DNA from: Istiophorus platypterus
Taxonomy: Eukaryota > Chordata > Actinopteri > Istiophoriformes > Istiophoridae
Reading direction: 5' to 3'
NCBI GenBank assembly: GCA_016859345.1
Contig: CM029124.1
Location: 23,328,980-23,392,979 of the forward strand
DNA: 64,000 bases
A model generated the notes under the pieces. That model did not search any database and was not told the origin of the DNA. It saw only the letters and a program-made list of their open reading frames with translations. Of the stretch, positions 21,930 to 34,785 are shown one piece after another. Position 1 is the stretch's first letter. Each line of letters opens with the position of its first letter. A program made the position numbers and the translations under genes.

Positions 21930-22090
21930 TACATTAATTAGATCCAGCAGATGAACATCGTCAAGTCTGTTGGGGAGGAGGCTAAGCCTCGGTGATGCAA
22001 TAAGGCTCATTTGCATCGGCAAAGTTAATTGCGGGAGCGGAGCAGGTGTATGGCAATAATGATCATCACACATGACACTCACCTGTGACC
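21930..22090. promoter_or_regulatory. Candidate enhancer-like block with octamer and homeodomain motifs
   Basis: The block contains TTAATTAGA near 21935-21943, an inverted repeat GAGGCT-A-AGCCTC (21978-21990), a perfect octamer ATTTGCAT at 22009-22016 (POU-factor site) and GTTAATTGC near 22024-22032, all within 160 bases of non-repetitive sequence. This is the strongest regulatory-looking cluster in the first half of the window. Function is inferred from motifs only. Confidence 0.32.
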
Positions 22091-22104
22091 GGCAGCATAC
22101 GACA

Positions 22105-22122
22105 CGCACACACACACACACA
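22105..22122 (+). repeat. Short (CA)n microsatellite
   Basis: About 18 bases of CA. Confidence 0.85.
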
Positions 22123-22404
22123 AGCATGGAGTCACATGTTCAGCAACGTGCGTATGAGGTTTAAAACATACACGCGCAGGAAATGCGATAAATCTTAACA
22201 CTAAACAATGCTTATTCACACGTACACCGAATCATCTTTTGTCACCAAGTTTTTATATCCGAATAACTAATCCCCATATTGTAGTAATATTTACTGGAAG
22301 ATGCCACAGACAGTCGCATTCCAATGATACTCAGTAGGCGAGTGAAGTATCATTAGAATATGAGTAGCAAATTCCCATGAATTGAAAAATAGTGAGTCTG
22401 GCAG

Positions 22405-22406
<2 letters not shown>

Positions 22407-22464
<58 letters not shown>
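22407..22464 (+). repeat. (GT)n microsatellite, 58 bases
   Basis: About 29 uninterrupted GT units, the longest dinucleotide tract in the window and likely polymorphic. Confidence 0.96.
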
Positions 22465-22466
<2 letters not shown>

Positions 22467-25400
22467 CGTGTGTTTGTGGTAAAACAAGGTGAGGTTAAAA
22501 AGAGATCAAAAACATGAAAAAGAACTGTGGAAAAGAATTAAATACTGTGTTTTTGTGCAGCAAATCCCAGAGATCTGCTAAGATACAAGTGAAATAAAGG
22601 TGTTGGTGATATGTTATGATTTAACCAAAAGAAAGCTGCAAAAAGTGCAACTGCAAAACCCACCTTTGTTTCATTGGTCCACAAAGCATTTTTCCAGCAA
22701 TTTTCACAGTATACTATTTTTGCAGTTAGTAAAAAAAGATGTTAATGTACTTTAATATTTAAATAATATTTTAAAATAATACTGACTAACAGACAATTGT
22801 CTAGTAAAGCAGTTTATTTGTCTCTGCCATCTTTGCCTTCATTTGGGTGTGCCATGATCCTTATCCTCCACTGAGAATGCTCTTTTTTTCTGAAACCTAT
22901 TACAAACTTTCTCTTCTGCATGTTTACCAGAATTCCTCGGCTCACTATCTTATTTTCTTCCTTTATTTCTGTTATACAGGTGATCACTGTAAGTTGTAAA
23001 GTTGAATTATAATTGGGTGAAACAAACACTCACTGCTGTCAAGAAAGGAAATTTGTTGGGTTTTTCATCACCATCTGACCTGAATAATTTATAGACCATG
23101 TATGAGGATCACACCTCTGTGTTGCCAGGTTGGGTGGACAGGGTAGTCGGGATGGGTGCACCCTCACCAACAGTGTAAGATCGATTTCACTGTGCATATT
23201 TAACACATTAAAAAAATAATTGAATGAGTTTAATCTAAAAATGCAATACATTTCCATCCAAGTCATATTAAATAACCTAGTCTTCCTTGACTGTGTCATT
23301 TGTTGGAGAATCTTAATGTTAACCTTTAAATGCAGCTGAATTGTTTTTTGTTTTGTTTTTTTGTTAAATTGAACTGTTTTAATTAAGTGAGTCCAATTAA
23401 ATCCATGTTAATTTAATGAATAACAGTCAGACTGTTTAGTACAAAAAAACAGCCTTGCTGTGTGAACTAGTAGAAGTTTTACCTATCTTAATAATATCAG
23501 TCTAGTTGAATGAACCAATACAATTTTGATAGCTTAACTAATGCCAGTTTTTTTGTTTCCATGTAATGTCGCCTTCATTGCTAGTACTAATAAGCGTTTG
23601 TTCCCATTAAATTACCAAAGGTCCATTAACTTACAAAAAAGTACAAAAAACATGGAGAACAATTTTATATTCAATTGTTTACATCTGGCTTTAACAATAA
23701 ATACCTGCCAAGACACTAAACATCCCATTCAATGCATGAAAAGAACTCACAGGTAAACCCAGCTGAAACTAGTGTAGTCTAATTCAGCAGGCTGCAATAA
23801 ATTCTACATTCATGAACATTATAATGATCCACTTTTGTCTTAGAAAGGGATTGATTCGGGTGAATGATCGTTATAAAGAATTTAGTTTTTACCACAGTTG
23901 AATCACTTTATACTGAGAGTATTAATATTTGGTCAACCCTCTTTAGCAAAATGGTTGAACAAAATACTGGAAATACATCTCTCAACCAGTTTCAACAAAA
24001 TGCAATATTGTAACCTCCACAAAAGGCTCACATGTGACTTCTCCACTCACTTAAATGCTTTAGTGGAAGCAAAAGAGGTGAAAGTGTGTTACTTCTCCAG
24101 ATGTAAATGTCTATCGTAAAAACATTGCAAATATATTACTAAGTTAAAAGTGTTACTGCTCCATCCACACAAATGCATAGGATAGACAAAATATTTCAGG
24201 ATATCTGCATGATTTTTACATAGCATGATTTTAACCAGTCCTTCAAAGTCACACCAAAAGCATGTTTTTCAGGCCATGCCCTTTTGACGGCAACCTCTAT
24301 CCATCCATTTCAAGAGTCCAAGATCTCCATTTTTACCGTGCAAAAGAAAAATGTCCTCTGTGATGTCCTCCATGTGACATGGTGCACTGTGAACTGCTGT
24401 CCTCAGTGTCTGTGTCCTGTAATGTAAAATACAACAAAGGGCATATGGACAAAGAAGACAATGCAAATTGAAAGATTAAGTGCAACAATACACTGGAGAC
24501 AAATACAAGACAAAGTTAACCAAAATATGCTGCTTGCATAGATAGTTAACATGTGCTCTTGAAAGTCACACATTCACAAAAGATCATTCTATGAGGAAAG
24601 AAGTGAAAATAAGGACTTAAGGGCATCCAGTGCCTGCAAGAGATGTGACAAAGTAATACAGATTTATTTATAAGTAAAATGGTAAAAAGTGAAATAAAGG
24701 TGCTTGGACATCCCAGTGAGTACTGCAATATTCACTGGGAGAGTAATGAAGGAAGAAGGGACAAGACACGTGACCAGAAGAGACTTAAACAAGCTACAGA
24801 CCTGTGCTGCTGGGGGTGAAGGTGCGTCAGTGAGTTATATCAAGAGCTTTGCATATAATTGGAGTTAGGCTACAAAGGCACAATTACCTAAGAGGAACCA
24901 TGTCAAAACTTGCTTGCAGTTTCCTGAAGGAACTGAGTGACATCCAAGATGTTGGACAATGATTTAAAATGATGAGTCAAAATTCAAAGCCATGTGTTGC
25001 AAACAATATTTGTCCAAGAACACTACCAGTATCACCTAGTGGTGTGTGGATACACTTTGTATTGCAGCCTCATGGCATGTTGCTTAAAGTGGAGTATAAA
25101 AGAGCCATATCAAAGATGCCGACACAAGAGAATCTTAGACTTTCAGCAGGACAGTAATTCTTTAAACCTAGGGAATAATTGTGCTTCTTTGACTGATCTA
25201 CAGCTACTTATTGCTACTATAACAATTAGAAAAAATGCCCTGCGACTTTGTTAGCAAACTGCAAGTTTTAATTTACATTTATCTGGCAAATAAATATAGT
25301 ATGGCAGGCAATACATTAACACTGACTTTGGGCCAGGAAGGCTATACACAAGCTGGTTCAATATCTGACACCTTGTCAAAACTACATGTCCCGACTATGT

Positions 25401-26079
25401 GTTCCAACACGACCATGAGCCACAATGAGCCAAGACTATGCTGGTTTTACTTCTGACCAAAATATTTGACTGATTGCAATTTTATCTCTGACTACAGCTG
25501 AGGAAATCAGTTTTTGGTTGGGGAAAATCTTCGTACTCTTTAGATGATGTGGCCCATTTACCTACAACTCAGTGCTGTGTTGTAGGGATAGAAAAACACT
25601 GCACCAGGGTTTTTCTGCATTAAAGAACTGAGCTCTTACATTTGTCATAACCTAAGAGATGAGCACCAGGATATGTCTTAATTTGTTTGCCAGTTGCTCC
25701 AGTTTTGTATCACAAGTACCAGTATATGTCAGGAAAACTGTAGACAGCAGAGATATATTGAACACCTAAATGATCTAAGAAAATATTAATGCAATTGTCA
25801 CCTCATAATCAAAGCAACATCACAACAGTATACAATGAAGGCAGGACAAAATGTGAAAAAAAGTGAAAAGCCAATTTTGGTTATTCAATATTAAACTGCA
25901 CATCACATACTTGATATTACTGCTAGCCTTACAGTTAAGCAATAAGATGGAAAACAATGATAAACTTACCATGCATTAAAGAAGAGGTGTACACAAACCT
26001 AAGCAATTGGAAATACCGCTTTTGTGTCATTATATATTTCTGGTAAAAAAAAAAAAAAAAAGTTTTAAAATGTTAATGG
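22465..26079. other. Long unannotated stretch
   Basis: About 3.6 kb with no recognised gene or repeat apart from an A17 run at about 26044-26062. Short open frames are all below 90 codons and featureless. Confidence 0.5.
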
Positions 26080-26389
26080 AGAAATGTTGTACATCCCACT
26101 TCAGATGGAGCAGCTCTCATCTCTAGAAATCTGAGCGAGTTTATAAGAAAACCGAAACTATGAAAACCCATAGTTGAGACAAGGAGGCAGAGTCACAGTA
26201 TTACACACTTCTCTGTGCCTCCATTACTGCTGTCACCCACCCAATACACCATAGAGACTGTGTCTGTCCCCGACCACCTAAATGAATTTACTCCAAAATA
26301 AACAGAGGAGGTCCTAAACGAAAATCTAACAATTGATATGACCACCACTGCTGCAGTACAACAAAATAAGAGAGTTAAACATGACCCAT

Positions 26390-27050
26390 AAACATTAGAT
26401 CGCTCCCATCCAAAGCTGTATTAGTAAATGATCTAATATCAGATCATCACATTGATTTATTTTGTCTCACTGAGACCTGGCTGTGTCATGATGAATATGT
26501 TAGCTTAAATGAATCTACCCCCCCAATCATATTAAAACTCATATTCCTTGAGACTCCGATCGAGGGGTGAGTTGCAGCCATTTTCAATTCAAGCCTAATA
26601 ATCAACCCTAAACCTAAATTCAGTTATAACTCATTCAAAAGCCTGATTCTCTGTCTTACATATCCAACCTAGAAAACTAAAGCCTTCTGTTCATTATAGT
26701 GTTCAACTTCCTGGACCTTACTCTGAATTTTTATGTGAATTCTCACGGTTTTTATCCAGTTTATTCCTTAGTACAGATAAAGTAATCACGGTAGGTGATT
26801 TAAATATCCATGTGGACATTGATAATGAAGCCTTAGCTCTGCATTTATCTCATTATTAGACTCACTTGGCTTCTTCAGAGGGTAAATAAAGCCACTAACT
26901 GTTTTAACAGCACCCTCAACCTTGTTCTGACTTATGGCATTGAAATTGGACATCTAATCATCTTTTCTCTTTTACACTCTTCTATCGTACCATTGTTTGA
27001 TTATATTTTTGAATTCCTATTGCTGGACTACATTGCATTAGGTTAAAGGT
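26390..27050 (+). pseudogene. LINE AP-endonuclease domain remnant
   Basis: The segment at 26447-26485 encodes HIDLFCLTETWL, the catalytic-Glu box (L-T-E-T-W) of LINE apurinic endonucleases. Further on, GDLNIHVDID at about 26794-26823 matches the G-D-F/L-N-x-H box. Between them LILCLTYP-like hydrophobic strand sequence is recognisable but broken by stops and shifts. When intact this domain nicks target DNA to prime reverse transcription. The remnant covers the middle of the domain. Confidence 0.75.
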
Positions 27051-27479
27051 TACTGAGTAAGTAAGTTTAGTAGATCAATCTGATAGTGTCCTAGCTAAAT
27101 TAAGAAAGTGATTCCATCTGCTCTAAATCTATTCATATATCACAAAATAATAGAACTCGTATGCTGACTTTAGCTCCTCACAAATTGATCATCTTTTTGA
27201 TTGAGCTTCAGGCTCAATGGGAATGACACTCAACTCTACTGCCCCTCTAAAAAAGAAGACAATGATTTATCCTCAAACACAGGATCCTTAGAAACAGCTG
27301 TAAAATTTGATTTATACTTAGACATTTTTCTCCCATCAACTGACACAAACTAAATTTAATGATTTCTTCATCTAAACCATTAACCTTTCTTTCTCTTAGA
27401 CCCTACCTCAACTAGGCTGCTTCAGGAAGTTTAACCCCTAGGGTGGCACCTCTTTATTAGTTATAGTCAATCTGTCTGT

Positions 27480-28130
27480 ATTAACAGGTGATGTACAGCA
27501 GTCCTACTCTTGATCCAGATGTGTTTGCCAACTACAGACCCATAGCTAACCTTCCCTTTCTCCCTAGGATCCTTGAGAAAGCTGTCGCCGACCAGTTGTG
27601 TGAAAGTTACAAAAAGATTTTCTTTTCCTATCAGAAAAAGGATTTGTTCCGTACCTGTCCTGTTAGGTCTTAGGGTTGCATTTGACACACATCACACACA
27701 TCATAATACAGAGACTCAAACATTTAATTGGCATTAGAGGGACCACTTGAGGGTTTAAGCTCTATTTATCCGATCATTTTCAGTTTGGGCACTTTATGAT
27801 AAATCCTCCATATACTCAAAAGTTATTCATGGAGTTCCACAAGGCTCTTTGCCGGGAACAGTTCTATTAACTTTATGTATGATTCCTCGAGGCAATATCA
27901 GTAGCAAACCAGCAACTTTCTGCTGTTAAACTCAGACAAAACTGAAGTCATTTTACTTGTTCTTCAACACCTCGGAAATGCATGCATTTAATGGTATACT
28001 TACTCTAATTTGCATTGCTGGAGCCGCGATTCAGATACTCTTTAAGAGTAGGCCTAAAACATTGCTTTTTATAAAGCTTATAGTTAGGGCTCAGGCTCTG
28101 CTTGAATCATTCCCTAGTTATGCTGCCATA
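27480..28130 (+). pseudogene. LINE reverse transcriptase remnant, catalytic box missing
   Basis: A frame at 27488-27673 contains NYRPIANLPFLPRILEKAVA, the fingers motif typical of L2/CR1-clade reverse transcriptases. HGVPQGSLPG is encoded at about 27829-27858 (the G-V-P-Q-G-S box). The next expected element, the F/Y-A-D-D catalytic box about 25 residues on, is absent: after LYMIPRGN near 27876 the sequence jumps at about 27900 to material normally downstream of it (a LNSDKTEV-like segment near 27925-27950). A deletion has removed the active site. The C-terminal part is represented by LEPRFRYSL-like sequence near 28020-28060 in another frame. Confidence 0.78.
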
Positions 28131-28357
28131 GGCTTAGAGTCCTGGGGGACTTCCCAGGATCTTTCCATATTCATATCCCATCAATGCTTGTTACTATCTT
28201 GACTTCTTCTCTCTCTTGTAGTTTTGTGCTTTCTTGTCTCTCTCCTCTTCCTCCTGTCGCTTTCTGCAGGTTTTTCTGCCTCTGATGCTTCAAAGCCTGG
28301 ATGCATGACTGCACACCACCTACTGCCCCTATGATCCTGATCCTCATCCACTGCTTC

Positions 28358-28438
<81 letters not shown>
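28358..28438 (+). repeat. (AAT)27 microsatellite inside the LINE 3' UTR
   Basis: Eighty-one bases of uninterrupted AAT trinucleotide. At the aligned position the minus-strand tail near 8340-8385 has only short AT-rich sequence with partial TAAT units, so the tract probably expanded after insertion. Confidence 0.97.
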
Positions 28439-28683
28439 TAATATAACAGGTACCACATCTTTATGTGGTATTGTGCTATGCTCTCTTTGTCTATTGCTGT
28501 CTCTCAATCCCTCTCTATTTCTACCTGGTAAAAGTGAGTTTTCCATGGGGGAAATGTTGGGTCCCTGTAGATAATAAATACAAAGAGTCTGGTCTAGACC
28601 TGCTCTATATGAAAAGTGCCCTGAGATAACTTCTGTTATGATTTGGTGCTATATAAAAAAAGAAACTGAATTAAAGTGAATTA

Positions 28684-29695
28684 TAAATTTCACTAGAACA
28701 CATGCATATGCAATGAATATATGAGTGGCGGAAAACAAAATGAAAAGCAGAGCAAAAAACAGCAAAAACCCCAAAATTATAACAATAAAATTTAAAATAA
28801 ATGTTCACAGACCTGAAGCAGTTGAAAAAAATTTTAAGCTTTTACTCTATCAGCTGCTCAATCAAGTAGTCTACTAAACTTAATATGATTTTATAGTAGG
28901 CAGCTCTAGCTGAAGAATGTCTCAGACTCTTTCAGTATGAGGGAACAGTGCATGAATGTCATGGCTAAAACTGCTGGAATCAGGCCCAGCAAGCTAACGA
29001 GTAATGCCACAAAGAAGATCAGTTGAAAAGACTTTAAAGTAATTAAAACCAATGATCATCTCTGATGTTCAGTGAGGAAACTTCTAAAACATCAAGAATT
29101 ATAAACAGAGTTTGGTGTGTGTTTTTTCAAAGCGAGAGTGCTTCTGGTTCTGGAAGCTGGGGATCATCACAAATATACACTGTTCGGCCATAATTCAGTT
29201 CAGTTCAGTTGAACAAATCTTTTTAATGAACAGTTTTTAGTAATTCAGAGCACTGAAAATTAAATGCTATAAATATTGCTACTCTCTGTGGGGAGGAGCT
29301 AAGCCCACCTCTTTGTCAAACTATTAAAAAAAAAACAGAGAGAGCAGAGGGGACAAGCTGCATGCACTATAAACACCTATACCATATTTTCCTAGCTTCA
29401 AATAGATATCATTGTTCTGTTCAAGTACCAATAAAAATGTTCTGGGTCCTTACAAATTTAGAGTCAGTTAAAAATGGCAGCCATAGGATATCAAGCGTCA
29501 CGCACACTGATCCACCCAAATAGTATTTTCACATTTACACCATCTAATTTTCACTTGTATAAGTGAGCATGGTGCATGCACAAAAGTAAGCTTTGTCCAT
29601 ATGAGTCTTTTGAAATCTCTTGTTCTCACAGGACTAACGTGTTCATTTCATCCATCAGAATTTTCTTTGAGTCATGCCCAGTAAACATTATTCAA
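28684..29695. other. Unannotated DNA between LINE copies
   Basis: Nothing recognised. A short CAGTT pentamer run lies at about 29197-29212. Confidence 0.45.
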
Positions 29696-30075
29696 TTCAC
29701 TTAATTCAATTCAATTCAATTTTATTTATATAGCGCCATATTATAACAGAGGTTATCTCAGGGCACTTTTCATACAGAGCAGGTCCAGACCAGACTCTTC
29801 ATAGTTATTATTTACAGAGACCCAACATTCCACCATGAGCAAGTACTTGGCAATGAAAACTCCCTTTTAACAGGTAGAAATGTTGAACAGATCCCGGCTC
29901 ATGGTGTGTGTGTGTGTGTGTGTGTGTGGTTTTGGGTGTGTGTGTGTGTGTGTGTGTGTCGGGGGGGGGGGGGGTCTGGCTTGACCGGCTGGGTTGAGAG
30001 TGGAAGAGAGAGGGAGAGAGATAGAGAAAGAGAGTGAGAGGTAGGAGAGAGAGCATAGCACAATACAGGTACCAT
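29696..30075 (-). mobile_element. Solo LINE 3' tail (L2/CR1 clade), minus strand
   Basis: Begins with ATTCAATTCAATTCAATTTT (the ATTGAATTG-type end repeats in reverse), then TTTATATAGCGCCA and the reverse complement of the AAAGTGCCCTGAGATAAC tail seen at 28613. It continues through the ACCCAACATT and ACTCCC blocks to the GGTTGAGAGTGG/GA-rich segment shared with 8200-8240. It is interrupted by two (GT)n tracts (29904-29928, 29936-29959) and a G14 run (29961-29974). No ORF part is present, so this is a severely 5'-truncated insertion. Confidence 0.85.
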
Positions 30076-33000
30076 GTAAAGATGTATAATGGTGATGTGA
30101 TATGAAGGTGTACAGATGGAGAGGAAGAGGAGCAGAGAGGAGGTCAGTGCATCAAGCTACTCAAACGTATATGCTAGTTGATTATTTTGAGTGAGCTACT
30201 GGATTCAACACTGTTCCAAATCATATTCAGATATACTGAGGTGTGACATGACACAATTATGGGTTTAAGTCTACACTAAGTAGATTGTGGATACTATCTA
30301 GTCTATGGCTGAAAACTGACCCTTTCAAAAAAATGGTCACAGTGGTGACAATAACAAAGGCTTTATGAAGCAGCAAGAAGCCAACTTTCTTTCACCTCAA
30401 ACTCAATGTAATTGTTCTGTTAGTGTATTGCAGCTAGTGTGATTAGATGAATGTGTGAATATAAAAGAGTGATTTTATCAAAGGTCCCACAGTAGGCAAA
30501 AACTACTGTTGGTCTTGTTTGGCAGAAACCCACAAATCACAATTTTTTACTGAGGAATAGTCTGAAAAAAGACAGAACTACTCAATTAAAAGTGAAATTA
30601 ATTACAAATAAGTAATTGCAGCATTGGAGACGAAATATATAAGAGCTTTGATCTCCTGAAGGGAAGTGGAGTGTTGAAGCCAAGTATACATCTAACATTA
30701 CCTCTTACCTTTTTAATTCAGTGTTGACAGCGAATATTCAGAAAACTTAGTGAACATACTAGAGTGGATAGAACCACCACACTGCATTTTCAAATATATG
30801 TTATTAGGTGATATGGAGGCCACCACGAGGGGAAGGATGGAGTGGAAGAAGGAAAATAGGAATCTGTATTCATGAAGTATATCAGATATCTTAACTGGCA
30901 TCTAGGATCTCAAAATTGAATTATTTTGTATTTGTCATTTTTTGTGAAATATACCATTTTCAGAAATATGTTATAATTAAGAAGAGGGTGGTGGTGGCAC
31001 TGTCACACAGAAAAGTAGGTCATGTCAGTTTATATTCCAGCAATAAGAAATGCTGGCAAATTGCTGCACAACCAAATAGGAGTTGCTGCAGAATCTATAT
31101 GTATTTATATTGTAAATTAATCTAATTTGATGGAAGTGAATAACAAAATTCTTTAATGTTTGCAGCAGAGAGTTTTGGCAATTAGACTCCATCAATCTGA
31201 AGTATCTTCTGTAAGCGTGGGCCCATTTGAAATTCAATGACAGGGCAGGATCCCCTTGAGTCTAGATGCTGCTGGTGGTGGAGTAGAGCCAGTGGGTGGT
31301 TGATGGAAACCTTTGGATGATTCACCCTGGACATCATGAAGTGGTGATGGGGAGGAGATGAGTTGCGCAACAGTAAGTTTAAACAACAATGTTATTTTAA
31401 GAATGGGATTTCTGTGATTCCTTTGCTCAAGGAATGCATCCATAAAGATCACCAGTCAGACATGGTGACATTGGGACTGTGAATGGTTTTCATAGGGTAG
31501 CTCCCAAACAACACTTCTTCCTACTTACATGTCATTCAGTTAAACAGACACACCCACAAAACACCATTTTGAAAAATGCTCACTGTCCAAGCACAAAAAG
31601 CTAAGACACGACTGTATAGCGACGAAATACGGCAGCAGGCCGGTGTTGTGTTGCAGATGAGACAATATGGTGGAGAAACAAGGCAGAGGAGAGCTGCTTC
31701 AGCCTGGTGGTTCAAGTGTGAGAATTCAAGGATTGTCAAAGTGAAAATGTGATGCTTATGCCAGATGGCGAATTTTCTATGTCACTTCAAAGCAGCAGGT
31801 ACTATGCTTTGTAGGCATTCTGCCGACTGTTTCTCTTTTCATGTGCAGGTCATGTGGGGGTCAGCGATGCTCTATCTGAGCCTCTTCATTAGACTCCCGC
31901 TTCATTCATCATAGATAGTGGTTTTATTTGTCTCCAGCTACTGTACACATATTGTTTTTCTGTAGAGTTCTGTTTTTGCTTTGTGTCAGCCCTTTGCTTA
32001 GGGAACAAAATGGTGCAATTTATTTGAAAAAGTCTTTGGAGGACCAAGGACTTTTCTCACTAGTTGGTATAGCATTTGGTGGTTCAACAAACAGAATGTT
32101 TTACTTTTTTGAGAATGAACAAATTACTTTTTGCTGATCATTACACTAGCAGTACAGTATGGCTGGGTGGGCATTTCTCTCAGTTTCTGGACCTTTAGTA
32201 AAGTAAAGATGAAAAGGCAACTTTCCAGTCATGTGGCATGGCTTGTTTGACAGTCCTGTCTCTGGATCTGCCTCTTTCAATTCCCCGCTGCATATGTGAG
32301 ATACAGAGAAGTCTCTTTTGGATATTTATTTTAGTTTTTATTTGCAGTTAGATACACACAAAAAAGACCATAAAAGTGAAAAAAATGGAAGGTGATTGAA
32401 AATGAAGTCTCTCCTCGCCTTATGTTGACCCATCAGTCAAACAGAGGAAAATAATTTGCCTGAGAAGAACGACACAAGCCTCAAGTAAACAAGCTCTTCC
32501 TTCTTTTAATGCATTATTTATGGAAAACAGGACAGGGAGAAGGAAGAGGTGGAGGTGGATGTGTGTATGGAGGGCAGCTGAGTTGTGTGTGCAGTACTAA
32601 GCAGTCTATGATGTCCTTTGTGTATTATTCATGACTGCTACAGCATCCCTGTCTGGTTAACATACTGTATCTCTGCATATAAGACTTGCTCAGCTCTACT
32701 GGTCAGTGTCTGGCTCATGAGAATACAGGATGAATCCAGTTCAAGTCTTCTTGCTGATTGTGTTGGTCAATTCAGATAGAAATATTAAACTGCATTATAT
32801 TTATCATACCAGAGATTAAAATGTGCTAATTGGACAATGTTCCATTTTTGATACCTAAATATTTTTTACACTAGATGTTATGTAAAATGTATACATCTTT
32901 TTTGTCGGTTGCACATAAAAATTTCAAAATAAATACAAAAATAAATTACTTTTTAAAAGAAGTTAATTTAACTCACCAACACAAAGTGGGTGTATGTTCA

Positions 33001-33535
33001 TTACACATACAGTTAATACATTTTCTCCATAGAGAATGGGAAAATAAATCAAGCAATATTAATAAATGATAAATGCAAAGTAAACCCTATGGAAAACATT
33101 AGGAAAAAACAAGTCTTTGTTCTCACTTGTTGTATCATATCTATACTAAAATACAATTACCATTTTCTCCAATACATAATAAAATAATAAGGACAGAGAT
33201 TAAAGGAGAAGAAAAAGTAAGTCTCTCCTTTAAATAAATTTATATTATAGTAAATTTATATTACAGTAACTATCCATTTTACTTTTGTTGACAATCCATT
33301 TCTTAGATATTCCTTTTTTGCTTGTAAAAAGCAAGCATAGTCAGATGGTATATTAGGTACATACAGTGTGTTGTACTAAAACCATCATCAATATCCAAAA
33401 CACAGTATTGACTATATTTCTATTGCTAAGTCTAGACACCAAGTTTGGCATGTTTTACAATTCCAAAATATGGAAAATGTAGCAGCCAAATTGTTATTAG
33501 TAGTCCCCAACAATGTCCAGATTCTGTGAATGTTT
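30076..33535. other. Long unannotated stretch
   Basis: About 3.5 kb without a recognisable gene. A CAG at 31846-31848 followed by GTCATG and a somewhat GC-richer block at 31230-31370 were examined and show no coding signature. 32820-33700 is strongly AT-rich. Confidence 0.48.
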
Positions 33536-33563
33536 CATTATTCTAATTATTATTAGAATAATG
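33536..33563. repeat. Perfect 12-bp inverted repeat, 4-nt loop
   Basis: CATTATTCTAAT (33536-33547) and ATTAGAATAATG (33552-33563) are exact reverse complements. It is AT-only apart from one C/G at each end of the stem and one near the centre. It may form a cruciform, but AT-rich palindromes are common in AT-rich DNA. Confidence 0.75.
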
Positions 33564-33931
33564 TAAAACTTGATCATACTGTATTTCCTGATGAGCTTCC
33601 TCTTCACTGACCAGAAATAGATGTGTTGGATTCTATTTTGCACATTTTTAGTGATATATATATATTTCTATTAAAACAAATGTCAGTTTTCGTTATTTAT
33701 TTTTTAATCGTTATTTAATTTTTAATTAAGTGAGCAGGGAAGGCGTCCTGTGGCATCTTTTTTTTCACATGTATCAAATGACTAAGTGACTGAGATAGGT
33801 CTATTATCTGCCCCCCTGTCTTCACTGGTGCTCTTGCATTCAGTGTTCTTACATTGTCCTCTAAACGAGCCAAATGGAATAGGGAGTAGAGATCTCTCAT
33901 CACCACTGCCCCATTCTCTCTTCCAACCTTA

Positions 33932-34719
33932 CACTCACCAAGCACGTTATTGAGAACTCTATAATTACCTGGGTAGGGTCTCCCTTTGCTCTCAAAACAG
34001 CCTCAGTTCTCCATGTCATAGATTCTGCAAGGTTTCTGAAAAATCCTCCGACATTCTGATCCATGTTGATGTGATTTTGTTACGTAATTTCTGCAGAATT
34101 TGTCAGCTGCAGATCTATTTTATGTGTTTGATGCTAAATTCTTCATGCCTCAGCAGAAATCAAGACTCTTCACCCTAGGCTACATTTTCCAGTCTTATTG
34201 TCCGGTTTGTTGAGCCTGTGTCCACTGCAGCCTCAGATTTCTGTTCTTGGCTGACAGGAGTAGAACCTGACATGGTCTTCTGCTGTTGTAGACCATCAAC
34301 CTCAAGTTTAAATATGTTGCTCCCTCTGAGATGCTTCTCTGCAAATCACAGTTACAAAAACTGGTTATCTGAGTTACCACAGTCTATCTGTCAGCTCCAA
34401 GCAGTCTGGCTGTTCTGAACTCTTTGGCACCACTGGGAGTAAAAACTCTAGAGACTTTTGTGCATTAAAAAAAAAAATCCAGAACATCAACACTTTCAGA
34501 AAACCTCAAACCAGACCACTCGGCACCAGCAATTATGACATGATATGATAATAAATTTTTTTTTCTCCCATTCTAATGTTTGATGTGAACATTAACTGAA
34601 GCTCTTGACCTGCATCTGCATGATGCTATGCACGGCACTATTGACACATGATCAGGTGATTGGATAATTGTATGAATAAGCAGATTTAAAGATATTCCTG
34701 ATAAAGTGCTTAGTGAGTT
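33932..34719 (-). mobile_element. Tc1-like transposon, internally deleted, with terminal inverted repeats
   Basis: The plus strand starts with TA then CACTCACCAAGCACGTTATT (33932-33951) and ends with GATAAAGTGCTTAGTGAGTT then TA (34720-34721). The ends are imperfect inverted repeats flanked by the TA target typical of Tc1/mariner. The minus strand carries transposase remains in order: a ...YNSRRP then LLSAKNRNLRLQW segment at about 34295-34215 (helix-turn-helix to linker), then sequence near 34140-33960 from the C-terminal end. A large central piece holding the catalytic Asp residues is missing (junction near 34140), leaving 788 bases. I recognise the family as a widespread teleost Tc1-like element about twice this length. 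Confidence 0.82.
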
Positions 34720-34785
34720 TATGTGTAATGCAGTCAGGAGGTGAGCCCAAAAGCAGGCTCAGGACAAGATGAAAAGGAAACTACA

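Larger units (their letters stand above)
26080..28683 (+). mobile_element. L2/CR1-clade (Maui-like) LINE relic
   Basis: A 5'-truncated, decayed non-LTR retrotransposon in plus orientation. Its endonuclease remains span about 26390-27050, reverse transcriptase remains about 27480-28130, and the 3' UTR runs to 28683. The 3' end carries the hallmark tail of this family (AAAGTGCCCTGAGATAACTT near 28613-28632 and a TATATAAA-containing end). Two further tails in the window, at 8136-8545 and 29696-30075, match it in reverse. Stops, frameshifts and deletions rule out activity. An (AAT)27 tract has expanded inside the 3' UTR. The 5' boundary is approximate. Confidence 0.85.

Noticed and set aside
17706..24781. 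Identical 15-mer ACACGTGACCAGAAG at about 17703 and 24767
   Set aside because: One or two shared 15-mers are expected by chance in a 64-kb window, and the flanks do not align.
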